A stretch of 64,000 nucleotides of DNA from Symsagittifera roscoffensis. Its lineage: Eukaryota > Xenacoelomorpha > Acoela > Convolutidae. Position numbers and translations under genes: made by a program. The notes beneath the pieces were generated by a model. It saw only the letters and a program-made list of their open reading frames with translations, had not been told where the DNA came from and did not search any database. The stretch covers positions 6,730,386-6,794,385 of the forward strand of contig NC_087063.1 of NCBI RefSeq assembly GCF_963678635.1. The letters run 5' to 3'. Every line of letters begins with the position of its first letter. Position 1 is the first letter of the stretch. Below are positions 1 through 12,794 of this stretch, piece by piece.

Positions 1-1350
1 TCGCTAGAACAACAAAACGCTGAGGGGGAGTGGATACCAATCGCATTCGCTTCCAGGTACCTAAACACACAAGAAAAAAAATATTCCACAAATGAGCTCG
101 AACTGCTTGCAGTTGTATGGTCGGTTGACCGATTTAAACACTATTTATTAGGTAAGGAATTCGTAATCGCTACAGATCACAAAGCGCTGGTCTCTGCTTT
201 GGATGAAAATAAATCAAATAAAACGTACCAATCTAGATTAACTAGATGGGTAGACAGACTATTACCTTACCAATTTAAGGTTGTTCATTTACCAGGAAAA
301 GATATGGGTATAGTAGATTATCTTTCTCGAAATCCAAAGGGGGAACCCTGGCCGGAGTCAGTATTGGATGAGAAATTCGTAGTTACATCAATCGAAAGTT
401 TCCATAAAGCTCTCGACTGTTTAAACAGTCGATTAAATGATCAGGATAGGCTCGACCGGAACGAAAACGTTCTAGAATATTCTAGAACTGATCAAAATAT
501 GCCGTTTAAGAACACGTCATCTACCCGTTGCTATAGCAACCAAAACGGTCCAAAACGGACAAAGCACGACCGGAACGAAAGAAATGAAGATTCGCGTTCG
601 TTTCAACGAGAGAAGCGCGAAAATCCAAAAATCAGTATATCTCAAAATCGTCAGCGGATACAGTCGGTTCAGTTATTGGAAAAAACCAGAAAATTTTTAA
701 CTGAGAAATCAAGAAAAATGCACTCACACGAATTGAAAAATAACGGAAAAGAGAAAAAGATGGTCAGAATCCAGGAGAGAAATAACAACAAAACCTTCAG
801 AGAAGAAGTGACAACAACGTTTCACAGGACTAGGATGATACGACCACACATATCAGAATCAGAGGATTCGGACTTGGAACAAACAACACAGGCGAGGTGG
901 TATTTGCCAAACACTCAAAGTGGACAATCAACGTCAACTGCTCAAACAGTCAGCCCAGGAAAAAGAGGACCATCGTCATCAACTGTTTCAACAGCTCAAT
1001 CAAAAATAGTCTCATTCTGGGAACTGGTTGGCTCAGGAAGGAGTACAGAACCCCCCTTTGCAGCAATGGAGTTAGAGGCTATCTCGGGGATACAAAACCC
1101 GAAACCACCAGGTCTATCCACTTCCGGAGACGAAGCAGAAGTGGGACAAATCGTCGAAGTTGATTTAACTCTGGATAGCGACGACCGGGATTACAGTTCA
1201 GGAACGGAGACTTGGGTAATCACACCACAGAAAACGAGACACAATTCCAGAAAATCTGAGTACAAACGGGGGGAACAGTTAATGGAGACAGATAACCCAC
1301 TTTCACTCGATAAATTATTTGACAAAAGTCTCCTCGCAGAACTAGTGTGA
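1..1350 (+). pseudogene. Ty3/gypsy pol fragment: RNase H and linker
   Basis: The frame is open from base 1. It encodes the end of RT/RNase H: the Y-S-T-N-E-L-E-L-L-A-V-V-W block (about 88-126), the A-T-D-H-K-A-L block (172-192), and the V-V-H-L-P-G-K-D...D-Y-L-S-R-N-P block (280-337) that closes RNase H in gypsy elements. After this comes a polar, basic linker of about 330 residues with no domain I recognise. The ORF ends at TGA 1348-1350, but the same frame continues directly into the integrase zinc-binding region, so the TGA is probably a disabling mutation. The start codon lies upstream of the window. Confidence 0.8.
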
Positions 1351-1953
1351 GAAGATACCTGGATGGACCGGCTAAGAAGAGTAGTGGAACGAAATGACAG
1401 ACATGGTTTCGAGCTCATGGGACCCTACACAAATCCTCTGTGGCACCAGATGTCGGTGGTAGACGATTACCTTCTTGTAGACAATCGTTTGGCCGTGCCC
1501 GAAAAGTTGAGACAAGCAGTGCTCCGACGACTTCATCAAGGTCATCCTGGACAGGAAGCGATGTTGGAGGTCTCAAACTACCTGTGGTGGCCGCATATGC
1601 ATAAAGACATAGTCAATATGGCCGAAGAGTGTAGAAGCTGTACTCGCTATGGTAAGAACGCTAAATACTTAATTCCAAAAAATTCGGCTAAACCACTCCC
1701 ACTGTTGTCACAGCCAGGTCAAGAACTACAATTAGATTATGCGGGCCCACTTGAAGATCATAAGGGGAAAAAGATATACTTATTAGTCGCTATCGATAGA
1801 TACTCAAAATTTCCATCAGTCAAAGTAACGAAATCTACAGGGGGAAAATCAACAATAAAATTTCTCCGTACTTACATAGACACTCATGGAATACCGGAAT
1901 CGATTAAAACGGACCAATTTTCGGGGTTCAAAGGGAAAGCTATGAAAAAATAA
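1351..1953 (+). pseudogene. Ty3/gypsy integrase, N-terminal and core part
   Basis: This continues the upstream frame after the TGA. It shows the integrase H2C2 zinc finger (H-Q-G-H-P-G, then C-R-S-C about 35 residues later) and the start of the catalytic core: the first Asp in L-D-Y-A-G-P (codon 1735-1737) and the second in K-T-D-Q (codon 1912-1914). The frame stops at TAA 1951-1953. Homologous sequence then resumes in another frame, so a small indel lies at about 1915-1960. Integrase inserts the element's DNA copy into the host genome. This copy cannot do so. Confidence 0.8.
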
Positions 1954-2573
1954 CCGAAAATAACATCGCACATAAATTCTGTCCAGTCGGGGATCACCGA
2001 GGATGTGGCTTAGTCGAACGAACGATTCAAACCATTAAAAGAAGATTGGGGGTAATGCTACTCGACGAGAAAGTACAATCGATTAAATTATGTTTGAGTA
2101 CAATAATTAGGGACCTAAGATGGAATAAACAGAAATCAATAAAAGTGTCCCCGTTCGACGCACACTTTGGCCGATTACCGAAAACGGAATTTAAGATTGT
2201 TAGGGATAAATTTTTGATGGATTCTGATCGTTTAGATAAAGAACACTCGGAGAGATCGGCACTAACAGCATCACAGCTGAAAAGGCGAATAGATCAGTCG
2301 AGGGAGAGTGTTAAAATCATTCGCAAAGGACGAAATAGCAGGGATACAAGCCTTTTGTTTCGACACGACACGGCGATGGCAAAAGAGAGGGCCAGAGCTA
2401 AAGAACTCAAACAACTTCTAGAGGCAAACGCTAAGTGGAATGCCACCAGACGGGACCTCTCAGACAGTGAATTACGCCGGGTCGTAGATGAAACCAGCAC
2501 GATAAATCCCGAACTGAGGAAAGAACTTCTATACTCATGGGAACGTGGATTCATCGAAGACAAACAAACCTAA
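1954..2573 (+). pseudogene. Ty3/gypsy integrase, C-terminal part
   Basis: After the frameshift the third catalytic residue is visible: Glu (codon 2016-2018) in a G-L-V-E-R-T-I-Q-T-I-K-R block, just after P-V-G-D-H-R-G. A charged region follows (S-P-F-D-A-H-F-G-R, then a basic/acidic helix-rich segment). The frame ends at TAA 2571-2573, but open coding continues in the same frame behind it. The D, D and E residues are all present, so the integrase was once complete. Only the frame is broken. Confidence 0.75.
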
Positions 2574-3698
2574 TCAAAGGAGGATTTGTCTGGAAGTTTC
2601 CTTCGGAAACGCGAACAAAGGAAGAGCGGGAAGGCCCTGACAATACCCTTAAAATCCAAGATAGTATCAGCGACACCATCGACCATCAAAACGGCTGCGG
2701 GTGCAGTATATCGAAAAAGCGACATTGCGCGATCTAAACTGTCAACACAGCCCAAAGTCTATAATCCAGAGAAGAAAAGGAGCCCAACCGGAGAGGAACC
2801 GAGAAGTAAACAACAAAAAACAGGAACACTTCCAGTAGAGGAAGACAGCGATTCTGCCGAAGAACACGACGCGAAAGACCGGGAGCTGAGAGATGAAAAT
2901 CTAGAGGATAGTCAGCTAAAAGAAAAGTTCCAAAACTCACCGAGCGTAGTCAAATCAAGAGACACAAGAACCGGCGGAGGCCTTAACTTAGGAGGTAAAC
3001 GGGGAAAACCGAACAGAGCAGGACCAGTAGCCCAGAACACAAAACCGACAAGGGGCAAAACACAAGAATCAGGAACGACGAAAGCTGCCAAAACAGTTAC
3101 TAAACAACGTGATACGAGTAACGAGGCAGTATACATACCGTCGTCGACACCAAAGGAAGTTCCTACTACCAAGAAGATCACACAACAGACAAGCGAAAAA
3201 GAAATTCTGGACACATTTCAAAACAATAACATGACATCTCAAGAATGGGAAGATGTAACAAATCAAGTGTTGACCCGCGGAGTCCAAAAAGAAGCCGAAA
3301 AACTAATGTCACGACAAATGGACCCAGTAGATTATTCCACACCAGGATTTGCGGATGAATCCGATAAGGAGGAAGACACCACGACAGTCAGACGGAGTAA
3401 TAGACAAACTAAAAACCAGGGACCGAAGAGGTATGGCAGTCCCGTATCACACTCGATAAAACTGATTGGTTGTGAGGATGATGTTACCGAGTTGAACCTG
3501 GCAGCACTTGAGGCCTACAGATTGCGACTAGCGAAGTTGAACATAAACAACAAGGAAACGTCGGAAACCAACACGTTTGACGGGCTAGAGAGACACCTTT
3601 TCAAGAGAAAGTTTGGTGCTACGTCACTGGACGAGGCGGGATCATGGAACGCCGCAAGAAACAAAGAAGAAGTATTAAAGAAAATAACAAAAGACTAA
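2574..3698 (+). pseudogene. C-terminal pol tail or extra ORF of the gypsy element
   Basis: A long, very polar, Lys/Glu/Ser/Thr-rich open frame lies in frame with the integrase tail, separated from it only by the TAA at 2571-2573. Near its end it has R-R-S-N-R-Q-T-K-N-Q-G-P-K-R-Y-G, a basic motif often found in C-terminal tails of LTR-retrotransposon pol proteins. There is no signal peptide or membrane segment, so it is not an envelope. I infer that it is the tail of the polyprotein. No ATG near 2574-2600 gives a convincing independent start. Confidence 0.55.
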
Positions 3699-3792
3699 TG
3701 AAAAGGAGAACAATTTTCTTAAACTTTGATATCTCGTATTATTTATAAAATTTCATAAAGTATTATATAAAATTTTGTTGTCGTCAGGGGAA

Positions 3793-4053
3793 TGTGGTAC
3801 CGTGTAGTACTGCTGCCACAGTAACCTCTGAGAATAGTGCTATTAATTATTCTGTTATGTATTGTTATTATTATTCAAGGCCGTTCATTGCAGGCCAAAC
3901 GCAATAGTCAGTTAGGACATTGCTGTTGATAGAGAGACATGAAAAGACAGGCATGATCTCAGATCTAAAATAAGACAAGTTAGCAGTCTAAATTAAAACG
4001 TTTTACTTATTCTGTTTTACAAATACTTGAGTTAATTCAACAGTTATCACACA
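3793..4053 (+). repeat. Putative LTR of the gypsy element
   Basis: The segment begins TGTGG directly after a purine-rich tract (CAGGGGAA at 3785-3792, a possible polypurine tract) and can be ended at ...ATCACACA. It lies between the end of pol and a gag-like ORF, where an LTR is expected. No second copy is in the window to fix its ends, and no tRNA-complementary primer site follows it, so the boundaries are guesses. A splice-acceptor-like TTTTTCAG lies at 4060-4067, just before the gag ORF. Confidence 0.4.
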
Positions 4054-4095
4054 ACCAATTTTTCAGGATTCCTGTCCCAAGACAACAGAACGGAC

Positions 4096-4740
4096 ATGGG
4101 GATTCCAGTATTTTGGACAACCGCGAACTCTGACCCTCCCTGGAATTTTAGGATATGGCTAGATCAATTTTTTTTGGCAGTGACCGTGAAGGAGAGCGTG
4201 GACCCGGAACTTTTGTTACAAGAACCAAAAGAAGTTCTGTTGGAACAATTACCAAGACCCGAAACTCCAAGGGAAAACGAAAATGCACAGGCGATTGTTG
4301 ATAGAGAAGCCAGAGATCAACTAGCTAGAGATAAAATTAACCTGGAAAATGAAGAAAGAAGGGCTAGAGGTCCAAAGGTTGGTCACAACGTATACTACAA
4401 CGAGGTACAGAAAAGAGTCGCTTCCAGACTATTCCTGGCGTTGGGTACAGAAGGTAAGAAGAAATTTGTTCAAAAGAACCCCCATGTGGAAGTGTCAAAG
4501 TTAGAATTTCGAGAGATGGTGGCATTGGCGAAAGTGTCATTTGATAAATCACAGAGTGTTACATATGAACGTTACAAATTATTCAATCGATCACAAGAAA
4601 CTGGGGAAACACTCGAGGCATTTCATGCAGCACTAACTGCACAAGCAGCAGCAAAAGCTGAGCTAGGAACACTGGAGGATCAATTAGTGCGGGACCTATC
4701 ATCGTTGCGCCGTTCGAAGGAAATGTCAGAAAGTTTCTGA
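4096..4740 (+). pseudogene. Ty3/gypsy Gag fragment
   Basis: A 214-codon ORF starts with ATG at 4096. It looks like a retrotransposon capsid: a polar N-terminus, then a helical region ending in Y-E-R-Y-K-L-F-N-R-S-Q-E-T-G-E-T (about residues 156-171) and L-E-D-Q-L-V-R-D, the pattern of the Gag domain shortly before the zinc knuckle. The frame changes character after V-R-D and stops at 4740. No zinc knuckle, protease or RT follows, so the gene is truncated. Its position right after an LTR-like segment fits the 5' end of another copy of the same family. Confidence 0.6.
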
Positions 4741-4906
4741 TAAGGGTGGTTTCTTTTCGATACAAACTTCGAATTGACAGTTATTGTTTTAGAAAATGTT
4801 CATCTCCCATCATTTTCACCTGCGACCAATTTTGTGCAGTAAAATGGGTTTAAAAATTGCCAACTGAAATAATTGGTTTTGGTGAAACTTCCAATTTTCT
4901 AGTTGA
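4741..4906. other. Short AT-rich stretch without recognised features
   Basis: I see no gene or known repeat in this stretch between the gag fragment and the assembly gap. Confidence 0.6.
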
Positions 4907-5106
4907 NNNNNNNNNNNNNNNNNNNNNNNNNNNNNNNNNNNNNNNNNNNNNNNNNNNNNNNNNNNNNNNNNNNNNNNNNNNNNNNNNNNNNNNNNNNNNN
5001 NNNNNNNNNNNNNNNNNNNNNNNNNNNNNNNNNNNNNNNNNNNNNNNNNNNNNNNNNNNNNNNNNNNNNNNNNNNNNNNNNNNNNNNNNNNNNNNNNNNN
5101 NNNNNN
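4907..5106. other. Assembly gap (200 N)
   Basis: Exactly 200 N, a conventional placeholder of unknown true size. It sits at the left edge of the satellite array, so the array length is not known. Confidence 0.99.
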
Positions 5107-8100
5107 AGAATGGCGAAGACGCTAATGGCTGCAGCTGCCACCCAGTGTATGAGACTGTTATACTCAAATTACACTCACGCTAATAGGAAGCTGTTGAGAT
5201 TGGCGAAGACGCCGATGGCTGCAGCTGACACCCAGTATATGAGACCCTTCTGCCTTTTATACTCTTACCCAACTGAGAAGCTGTTGAGAACGGCGAAGAC
5301 GCTGATGGCTGCAGCTTCCATCCAGTACATAAGAATCTTATACCCAATATAAACTTGGCCTACTAGGAAGCTGTTGAGAATGGCGAAGACGCCGTGGGCG
5401 CCCGCTGTCACTCAGTAAATGAGATCGTTGTACACAATAAAAAGTTACCCTATTAGAAAGCTGTTGAGAATATCCAATACACCCATGGCTACAGCTGTCA
5501 CTCAGTAGGCGAGAACTTTATACACAAAATACAGTTACCCTACTAGGAACCTGTTGAGAATGGCGAAGACGCTGATCGCTGCAGCTTCCGCCCAGTAGAT
5601 GAGAGCCTTATAGACATTATACACGTACCCTACTAGGAAGCTGTTGAGAATAGCGAAGACGCCGATGGCTGCAACTGCCACCCAGTGTATGAGACCCCCC
5701 TTATACACAATATACACTTACCCTACTAGGAAGCTGTTGAGAATGGCGAAGACGCCGATGGCGGCAGCTTTCACTCATTAAATGAGACCATTGTACACAA
5801 TAAAAAATTACCTTATTAGGAAGCTCTGGAGAAAATCGAAGACGCCCATGGCTACAGCTGCCACCCAGTACAAGAGAACCTTATACAAAAAATACAGTTA
5901 CCCTACTAGGAAGCTGTTGAGAATGGCGAAGACGCCGATGACTGCAGCTCCCACCCAGCATATGAGACCCTTCTACACAATATACACTTACCCTACTAGG
6001 AAGCTGTTGAGAATGGCGAAGACGCCGATGGCGGCAGCTTTCACTCATTAAATGAGACCATTGTACACAATAAAAAATTACCTTATTAGGAAGCTCTGGA
6101 GAAAATCGAAGACACCCATGGCTACAGCTGCCACCCAGTACATGAGAACCTTATTTAAAAAATACAGTTACCCTACTAGGAACCTGTTGAGAATAGCGAA
6201 GACGCTGATCGCTGCAGCTTCCGCCCAGTAGATGAGATCCTTATAGACATTATACACGTACCCTACTAGGAAGCTGTTGAGAATAGCGAAGACGCCGATG
6301 GCTGCAACTGCCACCCAGTGTATGAGACCCCCCTTATACACAATATACACTTACCCTACTAGGAAGCTGTTGAGAATGGCGAAGACGCCGATGGCGGCAG
6401 CTTTCACTCATTAAATGAGACCATTGTACACAATAAAAAATTACCTTATTAGGAAGCTCTGGAGAAAATCGAAGACGCCCATGTCTACAGCTGCCACCCA
6501 GTACATGAGAACCTTATACAAAAAATACAGTTACCCTACTAGGAACCTGTTGAGAATGGCGAAGACGCCGATGGCTGCAACTGCCACCCAGTGTATGAGA
6601 CCCCCCTTATACACAATATACACTTACCCTACTAGGAAGCTGTTGAGAATGGCGAAGACGCCGATGGCGGCAGCTTTCACTCATTAAATGAGACCATTGT
6701 ACACAATAAAAAATTACCTTATTAGGAAGCTCTGGAGAAAATCGAAGACGCCCATGGCTACAGCTGCCACCCAGTACATGAGAACCTTATACAAAAAATA
6801 CAGTTACCCTACTAGGAAGCTCTTAGAAAATCGAAGACGCCCATGGCTACAGCTGCCACCCAGTACATAAGAACCTTATACAAAAAATACAGTTACCCTA
6901 CTAGAAAGCTGTTGAGAATGGCGAAAACGCCGATGGCTACAGCTGCCCCTCAGTGCATGAGACCCTTATACACAATAAACATTTACCATATTGGGAAGCT
7001 GTTGAGAATGGCGAAGACGTCGATGGCTGTAGCTTATGACCCAGTGTATGAGATCCTTATGCAAATTATACGTTTATCCTATTAGGCAGCTGTTGAGAAT
7101 GGCTAAGACGCTGATGGCTGCAGCTGCCACCCAGTGTATGAGACTGTTATACACAAATTACACTCACGCTAATAGGAAGCTGTTGAGATTGGCGAAGACG
7201 CCGATGGCTGCAGCTGACACCCAGTATATGAGACCCTTCTGCTTTTTATACTCTTACCCAACTGAGAAGCTGTTGAGAACGGCGAACACGCTGATGGCTG
7301 CAGCTTCCATCCAGTACATAAGAATCTTATACCCAATATAAACTTGGCCTACTAGGAAGCTGTTGAGAATGGCGAAGACGCCGTGGGCGCCCGCTGTCAC
7401 TCAGTAAATGAGATCGTTGTACACAATAAAAAGTTACCCTATTAGAAAGCTGTTGAGAATATCGAATACACCCATGGCTACAGCTGTCACTCAGTAGGCG
7501 AGAACTTTATACACAAAATACAGTTACCCTACTAGGAACCTGTTGAGAATGGCGAAGACGCTGATCGCTGCAGCTTCCGCCCAGTAGATGAGAGCCTTAT
7601 AGACATTATACACGTACCCTACTAGGAAGCTGTTGAGAATAGCGAAGACGCCGATGGCTGCAACTGCCACCCAGTGTATGAGACCCCCCTTATACACAAT
7701 ACACACTTACCCTACTAGGAAGCTGTTGAGAATGGCGAAGACGCCGATGGCGGCAGCTTTCACTCATTAAATGAGACCATTGTATACAATAAAAAAATTA
7801 CCTTATTAGGAAGCTCTGGAGAAAATCGAAGACGCCCTTGGCTACAGCTGCCACCCAGTACATGAGAACCTTATACAAAAAATACAGTTACCCTACTAGG
7901 AAGCTGTTGAGAATGGCGAAGACGCCGATGAATGCAGCTCCCACCCAGCATATGAGAACCTTCTACACAATATACACTTAACCTACTAGAAAGCTGTTGA
8001 GAATGGCGAAAACGCCGATGGCTACAGCTGCCCCCCAGTGCATGAGACCCTTACACACAATAAACATTTACCATATTGGGAAGTTGTTGAGAATGGCGAA

Positions 8101-11100
8101 GACGTCGATGGCTGTAGCTTATGACCCAGTGTATGAGATCCTTATGCACATTATACGTTTATCCTATTAGGCAGCTGTTGAGAATGGCGAAGACGCCAAT
8201 GGCGGCAGCTGTCACCCAGTAAATGAGACTGTTATACAAAAGGAAAAAACTGCCCTATTAGGAAGCTCTGGAGAATGTCGAAGACGCCCATGGCTACCGC
8301 TGCCACCCAGTATATGAAAACTTTATACACAATATACAGTTACCCTACTAGGAAGCTGTTGAGAATGGCGAAGACGCCGATGGCGACAGCTGCCAACCAG
8401 TGAATGAGAGTCTTATACACAATATACACTTACCCTATTAGGAAGCTGTTGAGAATGGCGAATTCGCTGATGGCTGCAGCTGCCACCCAGTGTATGAGAC
8501 TGTTATACACAAATTACACTTACCCTAGTAGGAAGCTGTTGAGATTGGCTAAGACGCCGATGGCTGCAGCTGACACCCAGTGTATGAGACCCTAATACAC
8601 TTAATATACTTACCCTACTCTTCGCCATTGCATGAGACCCTTATACACAATAAACATTTACCATATTGGGAAGCTGTTGAGAATGGCGAAGACGTCGATG
8701 GCTGTAGCTTATGACCCAGTGTATGAGATCCTTATGCAAATTATACGTTTATCCTATTAGGCAGCTGTTGAGAATGGCTAAGACGCTGATGGCTGCAGCT
8801 GCCACCCAGTGTATGAGACTGTTATACACAAATTACACTCACGCTAATAGGAAGCTGTTGAGATTGGCGAAGACGCCGATGGCTGCAGCTGACACCCAGT
8901 ATATGAGACCCTTCTGCTTTTTATACTCTTACCCAACTGAGAAGCTGTTGAGAACGGCGAAGACGCTGATGGCTGCAGCTTCCATCCAGTACATAAGAAT
9001 CTTATACCCAATATAAACTTGGCCTACTAGGAAGCTGTTGAGAATGGCGAAGACGCCGTGGGCGCCCGCTGTCACTCAGTAAATGAGATCGTTGTACACA
9101 ATAAAAAGTGACCCTATTAGAAAGCTGTTGAGAATATCGAATACACCCATGGCTCCAGCTGTCACTCAGTAGGCGAGAACTTTATACACAAAATACAGTT
9201 ACCCTACTAGGAACCTGTTGAGAATGGCGAAGACGCTGATCGCTGCAGCTTCCGCCCAGTAGATGAGAGCCTTATAGACATTATACACGTACCCTACTAG
9301 GAAGCTGTTGAGAATAGCGAAGACGCCGATGGCTGCAACTGCCACCCAGTGTATGAGACCCCCCTTATACACAATACACACTTACCCTACTAGGAAGCTG
9401 TTGAGAATGGCGAAGACGCCGATGGCGGCAGCTTTCACTCATTAAATGAGACCATTGTATACAATAAGAAAAATTACCTTATTAGGAAGCTCTGGAGAAA
9501 ATCGAAGACGCCCATGGCTACAGCTGCCACCCAGTACATGAGAACCTTATACAAAAAATACAGTTACCCTACTAGGAAGCTGTTGAGAATGGCAAAGACG
9601 CCGATGACTGCAGCTCCCACCCAGCATATGAGAACCTTCTACACAATATACACTTAACCTACTAGAAAGCTGTTGAGAATGGCGAAAACGCCGATGGCTA
9701 CAGCTGCCCCCCAGTGCATGCGACCCTTACACACAATAAACATTTACCATATTGGGAAGCTGTTGAGAATGGCGAAGACGTCGATGGCTGTAGCTTATGA
9801 CCCAGTGTATGAGATCCTTATGCACATTATACGTTTATCCTATTAGGCAGCTGTTGAGAATGGCGAAGACGCCAATGGCGGCAGCTGTCACCCAGTAAAT
9901 GAGACTGTTATACAAAAGGAAAAAACTGCCCTATTAGGAAGCTCTGGAGAATGTCGAAGACGCCCATGGCTACCGCTGCCACCCAGTATATGAAAACTTT
10001 ATACACAATATACAGTTACCCTACTAGGAAGCTGTTGAGAATGGCGAAGACGCCGATGGCGACAGCTGCCAACCAGTGAATGAGAGTCTTATACACAATA
10101 TACACTTACCCTATTAGGAAGCTGTTGAGAATGGCGAATTCGCTGATGGCTGCAGCTGCCACCCAGTGTATGAGACTGTTATACACAAATTACACTTACC
10201 CTAGTAGGAAGCTGTTGAGATTGGCTAAGACGCCGATGGCTGCAGCTGACACCCAGTGTATGAGACCCTAATACACTTAATATACTTACCCTACTCGGAA
10301 GCTGTTGAGAATGGCGAAGACGTCGATGGCTGTAGCTTTCACTCATTAAATGAGACCATTGTATACAATAAGAAAAATTACCTTATTAGGAAGCTCTGGA
10401 GAAAATCGAAGACGCCCATGGCTACAGCTGCCACCCAGTACATGAGAACCTTATACAAAAAATACAGTTACCCTACTAGGAAGCTGTTGAGAATGGCAAA
10501 GACGCCGATGACTGCAGCTCCCACCCAGCATATGAGAACCTTCTACACAATATACACTTAACCTACTAGAAAGCTGTTGAGAATGGCGAAAACGCCGATG
10601 GCTACAGCTGCCCCCCAGTGCATGCGACCCTTACACACAATAAACATTTACCATATTGGGAAGCTGTTGAGAATGGCGAAGACGTCGATGGCTGTAGCTT
10701 ATGACCCAGTGTATGAGATCCTTATGCACATTATACGTTTATCCTATTAGGCAGCTGTTGAGAATGGCGAAGACGCCAATGGCGGCAGCTGTCACCCAGT
10801 AAATGAGACTGTTATACAAAAGGAAAAAACTGCCCTATTAGGAAGCTCTGGAGAATGTCGAAGACGCCCATGGCTACCGCTGCCACCCAGTATATGAAAA
10901 CTTTATACACAATATACAGTTACCCTACTAGGAAGCTGTTGAGAATGGCGAAGACGCCGATGGCGACAGCTGCCAACCAGTGAATGAGAGTCTTATACAC
11001 AATATACACTTACCCTATTAGGAAGCTGTTGAGAATGGCGAATTCGCTGATGGCTGCAGCTGCCACCCAGTGTATGAGACTGTTATACACAAATTACACT

Positions 11101-12619
11101 TACCCTAGTAGGAAGCTGTTGAGATTGGCTAAGACGCCGATGGCTGCAGCTGACACCCAGTGTATGAGACCCTAATACACTTAATATACTTACCCTACTC
11201 GGAAGCTGTTGAGAATGGCGAAGACGTCGATGGCTGTAGCTTATGACCCAGTGTATGAGATCCTTATGCACATTATACGTTTATCCTATTAGGCAGCTGT
11301 TGAGAATGGCGAAGACGCCGATGGTGCCCGTTGTCACTCAGTAAATGAGAGTTGTACACCATAAAAAGTTACCCTATTAGGAATCTTTTGAGAATATCGA
11401 ATACACCCATGGCTACATCTGCCACTCAGTAGATGAGAACTTTATACACAATAAACAAATACCCTTCTAGAAACCTGCTGAGAATGGCGAAGACGCTGAT
11501 GGCTGCAGCGTCCGCCCAGTAGATGAGAGCCTTATAGACATTATACACTTACCCTACTAGTAAGCTGTTGAGAATAGCGAAGACAGTGTATGAGACCTCC
11601 CTTATACACAATATACACTTACCCTACTACGCAGCTGTTGAGAATGGCGAAGACGCCGATGGCGGCAGCTGTCACTCATTAAATGTGACCGTTATAAACA
11701 ATAAAAAATTACCTTATTAGGAAGCTCTTGAGAATGTCGAAGACGCCCATGGCTACAGCTGCCACCCAGTATATGAGAACCTTATACACAATAAGCAGTT
11801 ACCCTACTAGGAAGCTGTTGAGAATGGCGAAGACGCCGATGGCTGCAGCTCCCACCCAGCGTATGAGACCCTTCTACACAATATACACTTAACCTACTGG
11901 GAAGCTGTTGAGAACGGCGAAGACGCCGATGACTGCAGCTGCCCCCCAGTGCATGAGACCCTTATACACCATAAAAAGTTACCCTATTAGGAAGCTGTTG
12001 AGAATATCGAATATACCCATGGCTACAGCTGCCTCTCAGTAGATGAGAACTTTATACACAATATACAGTTACCCTTCTAGGAACCTGCTGAGAATGGCGA
12101 AGACGCTGATGGCTGCAGCTTCCGCCCAGTAGATGAGAGCCTTATAGGCATTATACACGTACCCTACTAGGAAGCTGTTGAGAATAGCGAATACACCCAT
12201 GGCTACAGCTGTCACTCAGTAGGCGAGAACTTTATACACAAAATACAGTTACCCTACTAGGAACCTGTTGAGAAAGGCGAAGACGCTGATCGCTGCAGCT
12301 TCCGCCCAGTAGATGAGAGCCTTATAGGCATTATACACGTACCCTACTAGGAAGCTGTTGAGAATAGCGAAGACGCCGATGGCTGCAACTGCCACCCAGT
12401 GTGTGAGACCCCCCTTATATGCAATATACACTTACCCTACTAGGAAGCTGTTGAGAATGGCGAAGACGCCGATGGCGGCAGCTTTCACTCATTAAATGAG
12501 ACCATTGTACACAATAAAAAATAAATTACCTTATTAGAAAGCTTTGGAGAAAATCGAAGACGCACATGGCTACAGCTGCCACCCAGTGCATGAGACCCTT
12601 ATACACAATAAACATTTAC
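5107..12619 (-). repeat. ~90-bp exon-derived satellite array, block 1
   Basis: Tandem monomers of about 90 bp; for example, CTGTTGAGAA recurs at 5281, 5371, 5461, 5551 and 5641. On the minus strand each monomer matches the last ~68 nt of exon B (codons for a hydrophobic helix, I-H-W-V-A-x-A-A-I-G-V-F-A-I-L-N-S-F-L) plus the first ~22 nt of its intron, including the GTAAGT-like splice donor. Variant monomers form longer repeats: blocks recur at 1,675 bp (7036/8711, 7524/9199, 8404/10080) and about 904 bp (10080/10984). The 60-100-codon ORFs in both directions follow from the period being a multiple of three. I read them as non-coding. Confidence 0.95.
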
Positions 12620-12794
12620 CCGATTAGGAAGCTGTTGAGAATGGCGAAGACGCCGATGGCTGCAGCAGCCACCCAGTGCATGAGACCCCCATCTGTGTTG
12701 GCATGATTGGATGGCACAGTGTAGCACTGGGGCATGTACATCCTGTCTAATTTATTGTTCACCCTCGTCCCTATCTTGCACGGCATGCACAGCT
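12620..12794 (-). CDS. Host-gene exon B, copy 1 (Cys-rich stalk and transmembrane helix)
   Basis: A 175-bp minus-strand exon. The acceptor is ...TTATCTCTGTCTAG (intron end at 12795) and the donor G|GTAAAT (intron start at 12619). It begins with two bases of a split codon (phase 1) and ends in phase 2. It encodes a Cys-rich stalk (L-C-M-P-C-K-I-G-T-R-V, then M-P-Q-C-Y-T-V-P-S-N-H) followed by a hydrophobic helix (M-H-W-V-A-A-A-A-I-G-V-F-A-I-L-N-S-F-L). This suggests the membrane anchor of a single-pass receptor. The 3' 68 bp are the source of the adjacent satellite. The sequence is identical to copy 2 (18619-18793) as far as I compared. The protein family is not identified; the Cys spacing is loosely TNFR-like. 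Confidence 0.65.

Larger units (their letters stand above)
1..4053 (+). mobile_element. Ty3/gypsy LTR retrotransposon, 3' part, decayed
   Basis: The window opens inside pol. The order RNase H, linker, integrase, charged C-terminal tail, purine-rich tract and LTR-like sequence is that of the 3' half of a Ty3/gypsy element. The reading frame is broken three times: an in-frame TGA at 1348-1350, a frameshift between about 1915 and 1960, and an in-frame TAA at 2571-2573. It is therefore a dead copy. The 5' LTR, gag, protease and most of RT lie outside the window. A gag-like ORF follows the LTR-like segment and may belong to a second copy joined through a shared LTR. Confidence 0.85.
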
